A DNA stretch of 64,000 nucleotides from SIG565 sp964607025 (GTDB lineage: Bacteria > Bacillota > Clostridia > Oscillospirales > Acutalibacteraceae). Of the stretch, positions 23,936 through 32,621 are shown one piece after another. A program made the translations under genes and the position numbers. The DNA is taken from NCBI GenBank assembly GCA_964607025.1, contig CAZSIL010000004.1:1-64000 (forward strand), in the 5' to 3' direction. Positions within the stretch are counted from its first letter, which is position 1, and every line of letters starts with the position of its first letter. The notes under the pieces are model-generated. The model made no database searches. It was not told the DNA's origin and saw only the letters and a program-made list of their open reading frames with translations.

Positions 23936-26002
23936 TTATATAAACAAGTGATAAATCAGGTTTGTAATCATACAAAGTATTATTCCGAAAATGGTTGGCA
24001 ATACCGCCGCAAGCAGCATCCATTTAACGCTGTCGGTTTCTTTTTTTATGGTCATAAGCGTGGTTGCACAGGGCCAATGGAAAAGAGAAAACAATATAAC
24101 ATTAGTGGCGGTTAATATACTCCAACCGTTGTTAATCAGTAGTTCGCTTATAACCGATAAATTTCCTACGTCATTTAAACTAAGACCATTTGAATATGCC
24201 ATAATAATTATAGGCAACACAATTTCGTTTGCGGGTAAACCCAATATAAAGGCGATAAGTATAATTCCATCAAGTCCGAGCAGTGTTGCAAGCGGGTCAA
24301 GTATGTTTGCTGTGTATTGCAGTAACGATATATCGCCAACGTTTATATTGGCGGCAAACCAGATAATAAAACCTGCGGGGACCGCGGCAATTACAGCGCG
24401 ACCTAACACAAACAAGGTTCTGTCAAGCACCGAGCGGATGATAACCTTTAAAATTTGCGGTCGGCGGTAGGGTGGAAGTTCGAGTGTGAAGGATGACGGT
24501 ATACCGCGAAGCAAAGTCGACGATAGAATTTTTGATGCAAGTAAGGTGAGCAGAACGCTGAGAGTGATAAAAAAGCAGAGTATCAGTGCCGCACCTATGC
24601 TTGAAAATACCGAACCTATTCCAACAAAAAATATGGTGATGAGCGTAATAATGGTGGGAAAACGACCGTTGCAAGGCACGAAACTGTTGGTGAGTATGGC
24701 AATAAGTTTTTCTCGGGGAGAATCTATAATTCGGCATCCAACCACCCCCGCCGCATTACAACCAAACCCCATGCACATAGTAAGCGCCTGTTTGCCGCAG
24801 GTATGGCATTTTTGAAAGCATTTATCAAGGTTAAAGGCAAGGCGAGGGAGATATCCTAAATCTTCAAGAAGTGTAAAAAGAGGGAAGAATATCGCCATAG
24901 GCGGTAGCATTACCGATACTATCCAAGCAACAACTCTATACACTCCAAATGCTAACATTTCACATATAATTTTTGGCAATCCTATAGAAAAAAGCATATT
25001 GTAAAAAGGAAACTCTAATGATGTAAAAAAGGTATTAAGTAAATCCGACGGATAGTTAGCCCCTGTGATAGTTATCCAAAAAACAAGTCCGAAAAGCAGT
25101 ATCATAAGTGGTATACCAAACAATCTACTTGTAATTATGCGGTCGACTTTAAGGTCTCTTGTTCCATGTTTGGAAGGAGGGGTACTGATACATCCTTCAC
25201 ATACTCTTTCGGCAGTTTTTATTATGCCACCAACTAGTTTTTCGGCATCCAAGTTTTCTTTGCTTTCTGCGAAAACCGATAAATCCACGCCGTGTTTTTG
25301 CTTGTAGTTATTAAAAAACACGGTATCATTGCATAGCACTTTTATAGCAGCAAAGCGGCTGTTGACCGCAAGATTTTTGGGAAGCTTTTCTTGCATTTCG
25401 GTGATCTTTTGCTCGGTAAAATAATCGTATTCGGGTACAGTTGCTGTGGCTGTTTTACCGTCGGAAACGTTTATTATAGCATCGCAAACTTGGGCGAGTC
25501 CCGTGCCGTTTCGTGCCGCCGATGCTATTACGGGGATGCCCAGTCGTACAGATATTTTCTCGGTATCAATTTGTATACCTTTTTTTGCAGCTTCATCTAT
25601 AAGGTTAACGCATAATACAGTTTTAGGTGTTATTTCGGTTATTTGTAAAAGCAGATTTAAGTTGCGCTCAAGTGCTACGGCGTCACACACAACAAGGTTA
25701 ACGTCGGCACCACCGAATAAAATAAAGTTTTCGGCAACGCGCTCTTCGTCCGAGTGGGAAAGGAGGGAATAACTACCGGGTAGGTCAACTAAGATTATGC
25801 GACGACCGTTATGTATAAATACACCTTTTGCCGTTTCAACGGTTTTACCTGTCCAGTTACCTGTATGTTGCTTAAGCCCTGTCAGTGCGTTAAAAAGTGT
25901 GCTCTTGCCGACGTTTGGGTTGCCCGAAAGCGCTACGACAATATCTGATAAACGCTCTTTATTGGGCACTTTTGAAATGACTGCGTTAAAGGGCAGTCCC
26001 AT
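23936..26002 (-). CDS. feoB: Ferrous iron transporter FeoB
   Basis: 688 residues. The N-terminal G domain has GNPNVGKSTLFNALTG (P loop) and LVDLPGSYSL (switch II). After it come a helical spacer and a membrane part with two Gate repeats and paired Cys in the core region. It imports Fe2+ using nucleotide hydrolysis. Start 26002 is chosen since GGCGGTGA stands before it; the start overlaps the end of feoA by 17 bases. A TTG at 26026 is a weaker alternative. Confidence 0.93.
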   Translation of the reverse strand: MGLPFNAVISKVPNKERLSDIVVALSGNPNVGKSTLFNALTGLKQHTGNWTGKTVETAKGVFIHNGRRIILVDLPGSYSLLSHSDEERVAENFILFGGADVNLVVCDAVALERNLNLLLQITEITPKTVLCVNLIDEAAKKGIQIDTEKISVRLGIPVIASAARNGTGLAQVCDAIINVSDGKTATATVPEYDYFTEQKITEMQEKLPKNLAVNSRFAAIKVLCNDTVFFNNYKQKHGVDLSVFAESKENLDAEKLVGGIIKTAERVCEGCISTPPSKHGTRDLKVDRIITSRLFGIPLMILLFGLVFWITITGANYPSDLLNTFFTSLEFPFYNMLFSIGLPKIICEMLAFGVYRVVAWIVSVMLPPMAIFFPLFTLLEDLGYLPRLAFNLDKCFQKCHTCGKQALTMCMGFGCNAAGVVGCRIIDSPREKLIAILTNSFVPCNGRFPTIITLITIFFVGIGSVFSSIGAALILCFFITLSVLLTLLASKILSSTLLRGIPSSFTLELPPYRRPQILKVIIRSVLDRTLFVLGRAVIAAVPAGFIIWFAANINVGDISLLQYTANILDPLATLLGLDGIILIAFILGLPANEIVLPIIIMAYSNGLSLNDVGNLSVISELLINNGWSILTATNVILFSLFHWPCATTLMTIKKETDSVKWMLLAAVLPTIFGIILCMITNLIYHLFI

Positions 26003-26234
26003 GTTTTTCACCGCCAAATCTAACAAAAATTTTATCGCTATCGGTTTTCCTCAGTGCAATTACGGTGTTTTTGATTTCATAGGCGGTAGGGTCCCCAAAA
26101 GGACTGCTGAAAAGCCGCGTGATTTTTGCACCTTTTATTATGCCCATATCTAAAATGCGCCGAAGGTCGTTGTCTTTATGTCCGACTTCGGTCACGATGT
26201 ACTGTTTGTCTTGTAATGTGTCGCTTAACATCAT
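25986..26234 (-). CDS. feoA: Ferrous iron transport protein FeoA
   Basis: 82 residues with the SH3-like fold of FeoA: LRRILDMGIIKGAKI and a second strand block ending in ...FVRFGG. It is a small cytoplasmic partner of FeoB. ATG 26234 lies eight bases from GGAG; an in-frame GTG at 26243 overlaps that site. First gene of the feoAB operon. Confidence 0.9.
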   Translation of the reverse strand: MMLSDTLQDKQYIVTEVGHKDNDLRRILDMGIIKGAKITRLFSSPFGDPTAYEIKNTVIALRKTDSDKIFVRFGGEKHGTAL

Positions 26235-26253
26235 ATACTTCACTCCGTTATTC

Positions 26254-26282
26254 AGTATATGTGCTTTTTTGTTGGTTGTTAA
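26254..26282 (-). promoter_or_regulatory. Promoter of feoAB
   Basis: On the minus strand TTAACA (26277-26282), 17 bp, TATACT (26254-26259). I see no clear Fur or DtxR palindrome over it. Confidence 0.7.
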
Positions 26283-26288
26283 ATTTAA

Positions 26289-26316
26289 AGGGCTTAGCCG
26301 CTAACGGCTAAGCCCT
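26289..26316 (-). terminator. Terminator after bioY
   Basis: AGGGCTTAGCCG-ttag-CGGCTAAGCCCT read on the minus strand, followed by TTTAAATTT. Confidence 0.85.
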
Positions 26317-26837
26317 GATTTGATGAGATTTCGTTTTAGCGGTTTTGCCGCAAAAAAGGATATAAAAACACATAAAATATCCTTCAAAATAAACGGCATA
26401 CTTGATAGCAAAAAGGACGATAAAATATCGGTTTTAAAAACAAATGCAAAATACAAAACGCCTATTATATGTAAGAAAAAAACACCGAGCAAACAAATTG
26501 TAATTTTTATCCATTTAATATTTATTTTGCTCGAAATTCCGCAACATAGACAAAGAAAAACAAGACCGAATAAATAACCGCCGTTTTTACCAAAAAGAAC
26601 GCCGGGTCCTGCCCCGAAATGTGCGAAAACGGGGACACCGAAAAGACCTAACAATAGATAAACTGCCGCCGAAATACAAGAAAATTTTGTCCCTAATATA
26701 AAGGCGCTCAGTGACACTGCCAAGGTTTGTAATGTAAGCGGTGTGCCGAAAGGCAACGGAACGCAAATCTGCGCCGAGACAGCAGTAACTGCGGCAAAAA
26801 GCGCACTTAAAATATATCTTGAATAGTTGCCTTTCAT
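26301..26837 (-). CDS. bioY: Biotin transporter substrate-binding subunit BioY
   Basis: 178 residues, six predicted helices, with the family signature PLPFGTPLTLQTLAVSLSA near the N terminus and LLLGLFGVPVFAHFGAGPG following. It is the S component of an ECF-type biotin importer. Its gene overlaps the biotin ligase by four bases. The ECF energising module is not in this window. Its 3' end overlaps the terminator stem. Confidence 0.92.
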   Translation of the reverse strand: MKGNYSRYILSALFAAVTAVSAQICVPLPFGTPLTLQTLAVSLSAFILGTKFSCISAAVYLLLGLFGVPVFAHFGAGPGVLFGKNGGYLFGLVFLCLCCGISSKINIKWIKITICLLGVFFLHIIGVLYFAFVFKTDILSSFLLSSMPFILKDILCVFISFFAAKPLKRNLIKSGLSR

Positions 26838-27634
26838 ATTTTTATCCTTATTTCGCCTGAGTTTAGTGCTAAGCGTTCGCCGTCTTTGGTAGTCACAATT
26901 AAACGTGCATCATCGTCAATATCATTTACGGTTACGGGAATTTCACGTCCCATATAGGAGCATAAGACTTCTTTGCCGATTATTATAGAGCGTTCTCGGT
27001 ATTCCGCCAAGAATTTACGCGAAGATATATCTTTATATAATTCAAAAAATTCATTTAAAATCTCTGCTATAAGGCGGTTTTGAGTATCAGCATTACATGG
27101 GATATCGTAGATACTTGCGGCTATATTTTTAAGCTCATCGGGGAAATCGTTCTTCGGGCGGTTTATATTAAGCCCGATGCCAAGCACCGCATAATCGATA
27201 CGGTTGTTCTTTGGCGACACCGCCCCCTGTGTTAAAATCCCGCATATTTTTTTGTTCTTTAAAAATATATCGTTTACCCATTTAATGCCCGTTTCAACCG
27301 AGCAGATTTTGTCTACAGCGCGGCTTACTGCAACTGCCGCAGCAGCGGTGATAAGGGTTGTTAGGTCGGGGGATAAATCGGGACGTAAAACAACACTCAT
27401 ATAAAGTCCGCCACGTTCAGAAAAGAACCGCCTTCCAAGGCGCCCTTTACCACCCGTTTGTTCACGCGCAATAATTACTGTACCCTGTGCGCATTGCTCT
27501 ACGGCCAGTTGTTTTGCAGTAATATTTGTGGATTCAAGTACTTCAAAGATATTTATATCGCAGTTGCAGTTTAAATGTTTTTTAATTCCCGCCACCGAAA
27601 AACTTGTATTTTTGGGAGAGTTTGCTTCGTTCAT
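26834..27634 (-). CDS. birA: Biotin--[acetyl-CoA-carboxylase] ligase
   Basis: 266 residues with the biotin-ligase core: STNITAKQLA, GTVIIAREQTGGKGRLGR, WVNDIFLKNKKICGIL, VLGIGLNIN, and the small C-terminal domain. The N-terminal stretch before the core is only about 30 residues, too short for the winged-helix DNA-binding domain of bifunctional BirA, so it is probably a ligase only. ATG 27634 follows GGTGAT; the frame is open nine codons further. Confidence 0.9.
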   Translation of the reverse strand: MNEANSPKNTSFSVAGIKKHLNCNCDINIFEVLESTNITAKQLAVEQCAQGTVIIAREQTGGKGRLGRRFFSERGGLYMSVVLRPDLSPDLTTLITAAAAVAVSRAVDKICSVETGIKWVNDIFLKNKKICGILTQGAVSPKNNRIDYAVLGIGLNINRPKNDFPDELKNIAASIYDIPCNADTQNRLIAEILNEFFELYKDISSRKFLAEYRERSIIIGKEVLCSYMGREIPVTVNDIDDDARLIVTTKDGERLALNSGEIRIKI

Positions 27635-27649
27635 ATTATCACCGTTAAG

Positions 27650-27678
27650 AGTATATAACATAAAAAAATAATTGTCAA
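27650..27678 (-). promoter_or_regulatory. Promoter of birA-bioY
   Basis: Minus strand TTGACA (27673-27678), 17 bp, TATACT (27650-27655). Confidence 0.8.
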
Positions 27679-27712
27679 CCGATTGCAGTGCTACGAGAGA
27701 TAAAAAGTGCTA

Positions 27713-27741
27713 TTGAAAAATAGCAAGAAAAATGTTATAAA
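27713..27741 (+). promoter_or_regulatory. Promoter of the 27.8-29.5 kb operon
   Basis: TTGAAA (27713-27718), 17 bp, TATAAA (27736-27741). Confidence 0.65.
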
Positions 27742-27793
27742 TAATATATAATCAAAACACTTGGTTAAGTTAAAATATTAGTGTGAGGTTAAA

Positions 27794-28489
27794 ATGAACA
27801 AATCACAGATTTTGCTTGAATTCTTGCAAAAAAACTGCAACCTTAACTCGCCAATACCGCAGTCTGACGGTGAGCGTTTCGAGTATTATAGGACTGCAAT
27901 AAATAAATTACCCAATGCGTGTGTAAGTGAGAGCTTTTTAAAAATTGAGGATGGGTATTTAAAAGAAGAGTTAAACAAAAATGTAATAATTGACGTCGAG
28001 AAAAGTATTGACAACATTTCAGCAAATGAGAATTCGGCAGCGTTTTTAGCAGCCGATGCAGTGTTGGCGTTTTTATCGGCTACAACCGATAAGAGCGTAT
28101 ATTTATATGGCGGCACCCGTCTAAAACAGGCGGTGCTTACGGCAATATCGGGAAAAGAAATAGCGGTTACAAAAGCAAATAACGTCAATTATAAAGGGGT
28201 TATATCGGCGGTATTACCAAGAATTGATTCGAAACTCACATCGGTTATTTTGGAGAGTATAACCGAAAAATACCGCTTTGCGCTTGATTTGGCAATGGAC
28301 AATAAGTTGAGTTCGGTGGTGCTTTGCGTACCAAATTCTGATAATGCTTTGATAAATGCCAGAATCGCCGCTAATGTTGTTAAAGAGATTAAAGCGCATC
28401 CGTATCATAATTCATTAAAAATCGCCCTGTCGACACCTGATGCGGCAACATATAGTATATACAAAAAAGAAATAGGAGAAATGATATGA
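27794..28489 (+). CDS. Degenerate macro-domain-like protein
   Basis: 231 residues with no exact family I can name. The C-terminal half follows the macro-domain pattern: about residues 165-231 show '...Y.ALDLAMDNKLSSVVLCVPNSDNALINARIAANVV...' and end with KIALSTPDAATYSIYKKEI, like the last strand and helix of ADP-ribose-binding macro domains. The usual substrate-loop glycines are missing. It is translationally coupled (ATGATATGA) to a phosphatase gene. Possible role in ADP-ribose or nucleotide signalling, not proven. Confidence 0.55.
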   Translation: MNKSQILLEFLQKNCNLNSPIPQSDGERFEYYRTAINKLPNACVSESFLKIEDGYLKEELNKNVIIDVEKSIDNISANENSAAFLAADAVLAFLSATTDKSVYLYGGTRLKQAVLTAISGKEIAVTKANNVNYKGVISAVLPRIDSKLTSVILESITEKYRFALDLAMDNKLSSVVLCVPNSDNALINARIAANVVKEIKAHPYHNSLKIALSTPDAATYSIYKKEIGEMI

Positions 28490-28947
28490 TAAAAGTAATG
28501 TTTGTATGCCTTGGAAACATATGCCGTTCTCCTATGGCGGAATTTGTATTTAAAGATTTGGTGAATAAAAACGGATTAGCCGATAAGTTTGAAATAGCAT
28601 CGTCGGCTACAAGCAATCAAGAATCAGGCAACGATATCCACTATGGCGCAAAGCGAAAAATGCGAGAGCAAGGTATATCTTTTACCTATCACGCGGCAAC
28701 AAAATTTACCGCGGCAGATTATGATTATTACGATTATATTATTGTAATGGAGTTATCAAATGTTCGCGGGCTTCTAAGGATAATAGGGGAAGACAATAAA
28801 AATAAAATTACTCGACTAAAAGACTATTCGGGCGGCGGTGATATTGCAGACCCGTGGTATACGGGTAATTTTGACGATACGTACCGTGATATTACGGCGG
28901 GTTGCTCTGCGTTTCTTGAATACTTAAAGGATAGGGCGGTTATATGA
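28486..28947 (+). CDS. Low-molecular-weight protein-tyrosine phosphatase
   Basis: 153 residues with the N-terminal active-site loop VCLGNICRSPMAE (C-x5-R) and the general-acid Asp in IADPWYTGNF. This is the standard LMW-PTP fold and length. It removes phosphate from tyrosine, or possibly arginine, side chains. The start overlaps the upstream gene and the stop overlaps the downstream one, so the three form a coupled operon. Confidence 0.9.
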   Translation: MIKVMFVCLGNICRSPMAEFVFKDLVNKNGLADKFEIASSATSNQESGNDIHYGAKRKMREQGISFTYHAATKFTAADYDYYDYIIVMELSNVRGLLRIIGEDNKNKITRLKDYSGGGDIADPWYTGNFDDTYRDITAGCSAFLEYLKDRAVI

Positions 28948-29477
28948 AAGTATTTAAACATTTTAACACCATAACAAAGCATAGACATAAGGTTATTTCC
29001 CATTGTTTCAAAGCAGGTATTGGATGGCAAGGACTTTTTCACGATTTGTCAAAATACACACCTGTCGAGTTTTTTGCCGGCGCTAAATACTATCAAGGCA
29101 ACCGCAGTCCCAACGAAGTGGAGAGGGAACTTTACGGTTATTCACCTGCGTGGTTACATCACAAAGGAAGAAACCGCCATCACTTTGAATATTGGACCGA
29201 TTATAATCCCAAAGAAAGACGGGTGGTACCCGTTAAAATGCCCACAAGGTATGTTATAGAAATGTTTTGCGACCGAGTGGCAGCGAGCAAAATTTATCGG
29301 GGTGATAAATACAATGATAATCATCCGCTTGAGTATTTTTTGCGCGGCAAACCAACTCGTGTGATTCATCCCGAAACATCGGATTTGCTGGAAAAGTTAC
29401 TTACAATGCTCTCAGAGAAAGGTGAAAAAGAGACCTTTAGATTCATTAAAAAAATGCAAAAAAATAAGTATGAATAA
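28944..29477 (+). CDS. DUF5662-type protein
   Basis: 177 residues. His/Asp-rich motifs HRHKVISHCFKAG, FHDLSKYTPVEF, HHKGRNRHHFEYW and MPTRYVIEMFCDRVAAS are those of the DUF5662 family, which looks like a diverged HD-type metal site but has no known activity. ATG overlaps the phosphatase stop. It ends at a strong hairpin (29477-29504). Confidence 0.75.
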   Translation: MKVFKHFNTITKHRHKVISHCFKAGIGWQGLFHDLSKYTPVEFFAGAKYYQGNRSPNEVERELYGYSPAWLHHKGRNRHHFEYWTDYNPKERRVVPVKMPTRYVIEMFCDRVAASKIYRGDKYNDNHPLEYFLRGKPTRVIHPETSDLLEKLLTMLSEKGEKETFRFIKKMQKNKYE

Positions 29478-29504
29478 CCCCAAAAAAGCATTGATTTTTT
29501 TGGG
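29477..29504 (+). terminator. Terminator of DUF5662 operon
   Basis: CCCCAAAAAA-gcattga-TTTTTTTGGG. Its 3' arm overlaps the -35 box of the next promoter. Confidence 0.7.
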
Positions 29505-29519
29505 TGAAAAAAGTATACT
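29491..29519 (+). promoter_or_regulatory. Promoter of the GH20 gene
   Basis: TTGATT (29491-29496), 17 bp, TATACT (29514-29519). Confidence 0.7.
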
Positions 29520-29551
29520 GATATTAGACAAAACCGAAAGGGGAAAAGAGC

Positions 29552-31372
29552 ATGTTGGCAAAAGAGTATCAGTACATAAAAGAAGAAATATTAAAATATG
29601 TAAAATCCGATTTTTCAGGCGAAATTGAGACCGCCGAATTTGACGGAATCAACGTAAAGTTTGATGGCACTAATGCTGTAATCGGATGCGGCAGCAAGGT
29701 GCAGTTTGCGCGCGGTGTGTTCCTTTTGGCGCAAAACTATAAAAACGGTGCATTTGAAATTACCCAAAAGCCAAACTTTAAAATGTTAATCAACCAGTTA
29801 GACGTGGCTCGTAACGGCGTATTTACAATGGATGCAATTAAAAGATGGATTACGGGCTCTGCGGCGCTCGGTTTCACACATTTTAATTTGTTTATGGTAG
29901 ATTCCTATGAACTTGAGGGTTATCCGAGATTTGGATATATGCGCGGCAGATATTCGAAGGAAGAACTCAAAGAGATAGGCAGAATATGTGAGAGTTTCGG
30001 AATTGAGGTTATACCCTTAGTACAATGCTTAAACGATTTTTCCAACTATCTTATGTGGCGTGAAGGAGCTCATCTTAAAAACACCGATTGCACTCTGCTA
30101 ATCGATTACCCCGAAACCTATAAATTGATAGAAGCTATGATTTCACACATGCGTGAGTGTTTCCCGAATTCGAAGAACATCAACATATTGTGCGATGAAG
30201 CGCGGGATATGAATAAGGCAAGGCATGAAGAACTTTACGGACCTGAGCCGATAATTGACGTTTATTTGCGCCACGTAAACCGAGTTATTGATATTGCTAA
30301 AAAATATAACTTTGAAGTTACCATGAGTGGTGACGTTCTTTACGCAAGTAAGAACGCGAGATTCGACCGCTATGATACTGAAACTGTAATAAAACCGGGG
30401 GACGGCGATGTATTACCCGATGACGTAACGCTTATTTATTACCGTTATGCAACTGACGATATCGATTACTATTTGAATGTAATCAAAAGGTATCAGAACT
30501 TTGGAAAGAAATTGGAACTCGGCGGCGCAATATGGACTTGGGAAGGATATACAGAAGATATTAATCATTCGTTTAAGCATTCATTGGCATTCCCCAAAGC
30601 CGCAATTATGACAGGAAATGACCGCTTTGGCGCATATACGTTTGGCGACCATGGATGTGAAACTAACTTTATGCATTCCATAGGTTCAATGGCGGGCTTT
30701 GCCGAAGTTTGCTATCGCGGACTTGAATGTACCGAAGAAGATGTAGCCGCTTCAAGCGAGTTTTTAACCAAGATACCGCTTCAGGCACGATTAGATATGG
30801 GTAGGGTATACTCAGATTACCACGATGGTTACCGTCTGCCCAAAGCACATATGTGCGGAGATATTTTCTATAATCTGGTTAATAAGAACTTCGATTATGA
30901 TAAAGTACGCGCAGATATGTTGTTTGCCGAAGCGGCAGGCAAAAAGCAGATGGATTTGCACGATGATAACTATGAGTATTATAAACTTCATTATTATTGT
31001 ATAAAATTATCCCGCATAAAACTTGAAGTTATGCACGATATCCGCCCAGCATACAAAAACGGCGATAAGGAATATTTGCGCCTTGTGGCAGAAAAATTAA
31101 TGCCCGAATTTGTAAGCGATATGCAAATTTATATGGAATGCTTTAAAAAGGACTGGCTGAGAGATAAAAAGGCGTTCGGTATTGAAAGTGCATATTTGCG
31201 TCTTGCTGCGGCAAAAGAACAAGCAATGTTCAGAATAGAGCAATTAAACGGCTATCTAAACGGTGAGACAGACCGCCTTGAAGAGCTTGAACAAGAAATT
31301 ATTATTGACCCAGGTATGAGTTATGCGGCTCCCCGTTGCTTTACTGCAAGTCGTTATTCGATAGGATTCTAA
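29552..31372 (+). CDS. Family 20 glycoside hydrolase (GcnA-like beta-hexosaminidase)
   Basis: 606 residues, no signal peptide, so cytoplasmic. A short N-terminal alpha/beta domain (1-75) precedes a TIM barrel; NILCDEARDM contains the Asp-Glu pair (215-216) that is the catalytic pair of GH20, and GAIWTWEGYTED lies later in the barrel. A long helical C-terminal domain follows, as in GcnA-type enzymes. It probably removes terminal GlcNAc or GalNAc from imported oligosaccharides. ATG follows AAAGGGG. NagB elsewhere in the window could use the product after phosphorylation. Confidence 0.8.
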   Translation: MLAKEYQYIKEEILKYVKSDFSGEIETAEFDGINVKFDGTNAVIGCGSKVQFARGVFLLAQNYKNGAFEITQKPNFKMLINQLDVARNGVFTMDAIKRWITGSAALGFTHFNLFMVDSYELEGYPRFGYMRGRYSKEELKEIGRICESFGIEVIPLVQCLNDFSNYLMWREGAHLKNTDCTLLIDYPETYKLIEAMISHMRECFPNSKNINILCDEARDMNKARHEELYGPEPIIDVYLRHVNRVIDIAKKYNFEVTMSGDVLYASKNARFDRYDTETVIKPGDGDVLPDDVTLIYYRYATDDIDYYLNVIKRYQNFGKKLELGGAIWTWEGYTEDINHSFKHSLAFPKAAIMTGNDRFGAYTFGDHGCETNFMHSIGSMAGFAEVCYRGLECTEEDVAASSEFLTKIPLQARLDMGRVYSDYHDGYRLPKAHMCGDIFYNLVNKNFDYDKVRADMLFAEAAGKKQMDLHDDNYEYYKLHYYCIKLSRIKLEVMHDIRPAYKNGDKEYLRLVAEKLMPEFVSDMQIYMECFKKDWLRDKKAFGIESAYLRLAAAKEQAMFRIEQLNGYLNGETDRLEELEQEIIIDPGMSYAAPRCFTASRYSIGF

Positions 31373-31444
31373 TATTATAAACAAGTCATCTTTTAATCAA
31401 TGTCATTAAGTTAAGAGATTGCGAATAGTCAAACGCAAAGAAAT

Positions 31445-31485
31445 AAAACACACTTAGAACTTAGAAACAGTTTTAAGTGTGTTTT
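31445..31485 (+). terminator. Terminator of the GH20 gene
   Basis: AAAACACACTTA pairs with TAAGTGTGTTTT across an 18-nt loop. Confidence 0.75.
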
Positions 31486-31573
31486 GATGTAAAAAGGCAT
31501 AAGAAAAAATCCGATAAAAATCCGCACATACCGTTTCATTTATCAAGTGTTTTTGAAGGACTTAAAAAATGTC

Positions 31574-31612
31574 AAAAAAATCGAACCTCACATTTTGTGA
31601 AGTTCGATTTTT
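31574..31612 (-). terminator. Terminator of the rsmD-coaD operon
   Basis: AAAAATCGAAC and GTTCGATTTTT form the stem, with an inner TTCACA/TGTGAG pairing. On the minus strand it ends in a run of seven T. Confidence 0.8.
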
Positions 31613-31658
31613 AACTTAATGACATTGGGGTAGAACCTTACTTATTCTTATGTAATTA

Positions 31659-32126
31659 TTAGTCGTTTTTAGCGGCTTGATGTGGTATTTGCGCTTTAAG
31701 AGAAGCACGTGTCTTGCGAACCTCGTTAAGGTTAGCGGTAAGACCTTCATCTGCTCGGCGCATAATATCATCAACAAAATCCTGAGCGGCTTTACGCATT
31801 TCACGTGTTTTACTTTGGGCGTCAGCAATGATTTCAGCCGCCTTTTCACGTGCTAATTTAGTGATTTCTTCTTGAGAAACCAATGCGTTTGCGCGTTCTT
31901 CAGCGTTACGGATAATACCGTCGGCTTCGCGTTTCGCGTTGTTGATGATGTCAGCGCGATCAGCAACAATGCCGCGTGCCTGCTTGATTTCACTCGGGAT
32001 GTTAAGACGGATATCGTCAATAACGGCTCTGAGTTTCTCAGCGTTTACAACGGTGCGTTTACCGGGCATTTTGATACCGGTTTCAAGCGCCTCATCAAAC
32101 TGTTCAAGTAATTCTTCAATGCTCAT
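31659..32126 (-). CDS. Coiled-coil protein, ATP-synthase subunit b/H-like
   Basis: 155 residues, nearly all helical and rich in Ala, Glu, Arg and Lys (for example REKAAEIIADAQSKTREMRK), with no membrane helix. Such proteins are often labelled 'ATPase' or V-type subunit H-like on the basis of coiled-coil similarity, but there is no ATPase motif. It follows coaD by five bases in a conserved-looking rsmD-coaD operon. Possibly a structural or cell-division-linked protein; function unknown. Confidence 0.65.
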   Translation of the reverse strand: MSIEELLEQFDEALETGIKMPGKRTVVNAEKLRAVIDDIRLNIPSEIKQARGIVADRADIINNAKREADGIIRNAEERANALVSQEEITKLAREKAAEIIADAQSKTREMRKAAQDFVDDIMRRADEGLTANLNEVRKTRASLKAQIPHQAAKND

Positions 32127-32131
32127 GTTAG

Positions 32132-32620
32132 TTATCCTCCTATTTTTAACCTTTCGATAATATCTTTATGGATCGCTTTTGGAACAAAATCCGAAATATC
32201 TCCTCCCATACTGGCTATTTGCTTTACCATACTCGAGCTTAAATACATAAAGTCAGCATTGGTTGTAAGGAAAAGGGTTTCGATGGATTTGTTCATCTTT
32301 TTATTGGCAAGTGCCATCTGGAACTCATATTCGAAATCCGACATAGCACGAAGGCCCTTAATAATGGCGTATGCATCTTTTTCTTTTGCATATTCCGATA
32401 AAAGTCCATCAAAGAAGTCCACTTCAACGTTATCGAGATGCGATATGCATTTTTTTATCATTTCTACGCGTTCTTCCACAGAAAAACTGTATTTCTTTTT
32501 GTAGTTTATCATAACAACAACGATAACCTTATCAAAAAGAGAAGCGGCACGTTCGATTATATCAATATGACCGAGAGTTATTGGGTCATAACTACCGGGA
32601 CAAATAACGCATTTATTCAT
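32132..32620 (-). CDS. coaD: Pantetheine-phosphate adenylyltransferase
   Basis: 162 residues. CPGSYDPITLGHIDII carries the T/HxGH nucleotidyltransferase motif; GLRAMSDFEYEFQMA and the C-terminal ...YLSSSMVKQIASMGGDISDFVP are family hallmarks. Makes dephospho-CoA from 4'-phosphopantetheine. ATG 32620 gives the usual N terminus MNKCVICPGS; an in-frame GTG at 32629 is less likely. Confidence 0.95.
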   Translation of the reverse strand: MNKCVICPGSYDPITLGHIDIIERAASLFDKVIVVVMINYKKKYSFSVEERVEMIKKCISHLDNVEVDFFDGLLSEYAKEKDAYAIIKGLRAMSDFEYEFQMALANKKMNKSIETLFLTTNADFMYLSSSMVKQIASMGGDISDFVPKAIHKDIIERLKIGG

Positions 32621-32621
32621 A

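Larger units (their letters stand above)
31398..31627. repeat. Noncoding block bounded by a 17-bp perfect inverted repeat
   Basis: CAATGTCATTAAGTTAA at 31398-31414 is the exact inverse of TTAACTTAATGACATTG at 31611-31627. The 196 bp between hold two terminator hairpins (31445-31485 for the GH20 gene, 31574-31612 for the minus-strand gene) and no ORF. The repeats sit where the two converging transcripts end. Confidence 0.75.

Noticed and set aside
26254..26300. Fur box over the feoAB promoter
   Set aside because: I find no convincing 19-bp palindrome; the AT-rich sequence gives only chance matches.
31616..31849. 77-codon minus-strand frame
   Set aside because: It is a shadow of the coiled-coil gene 31659-32126 in another frame.
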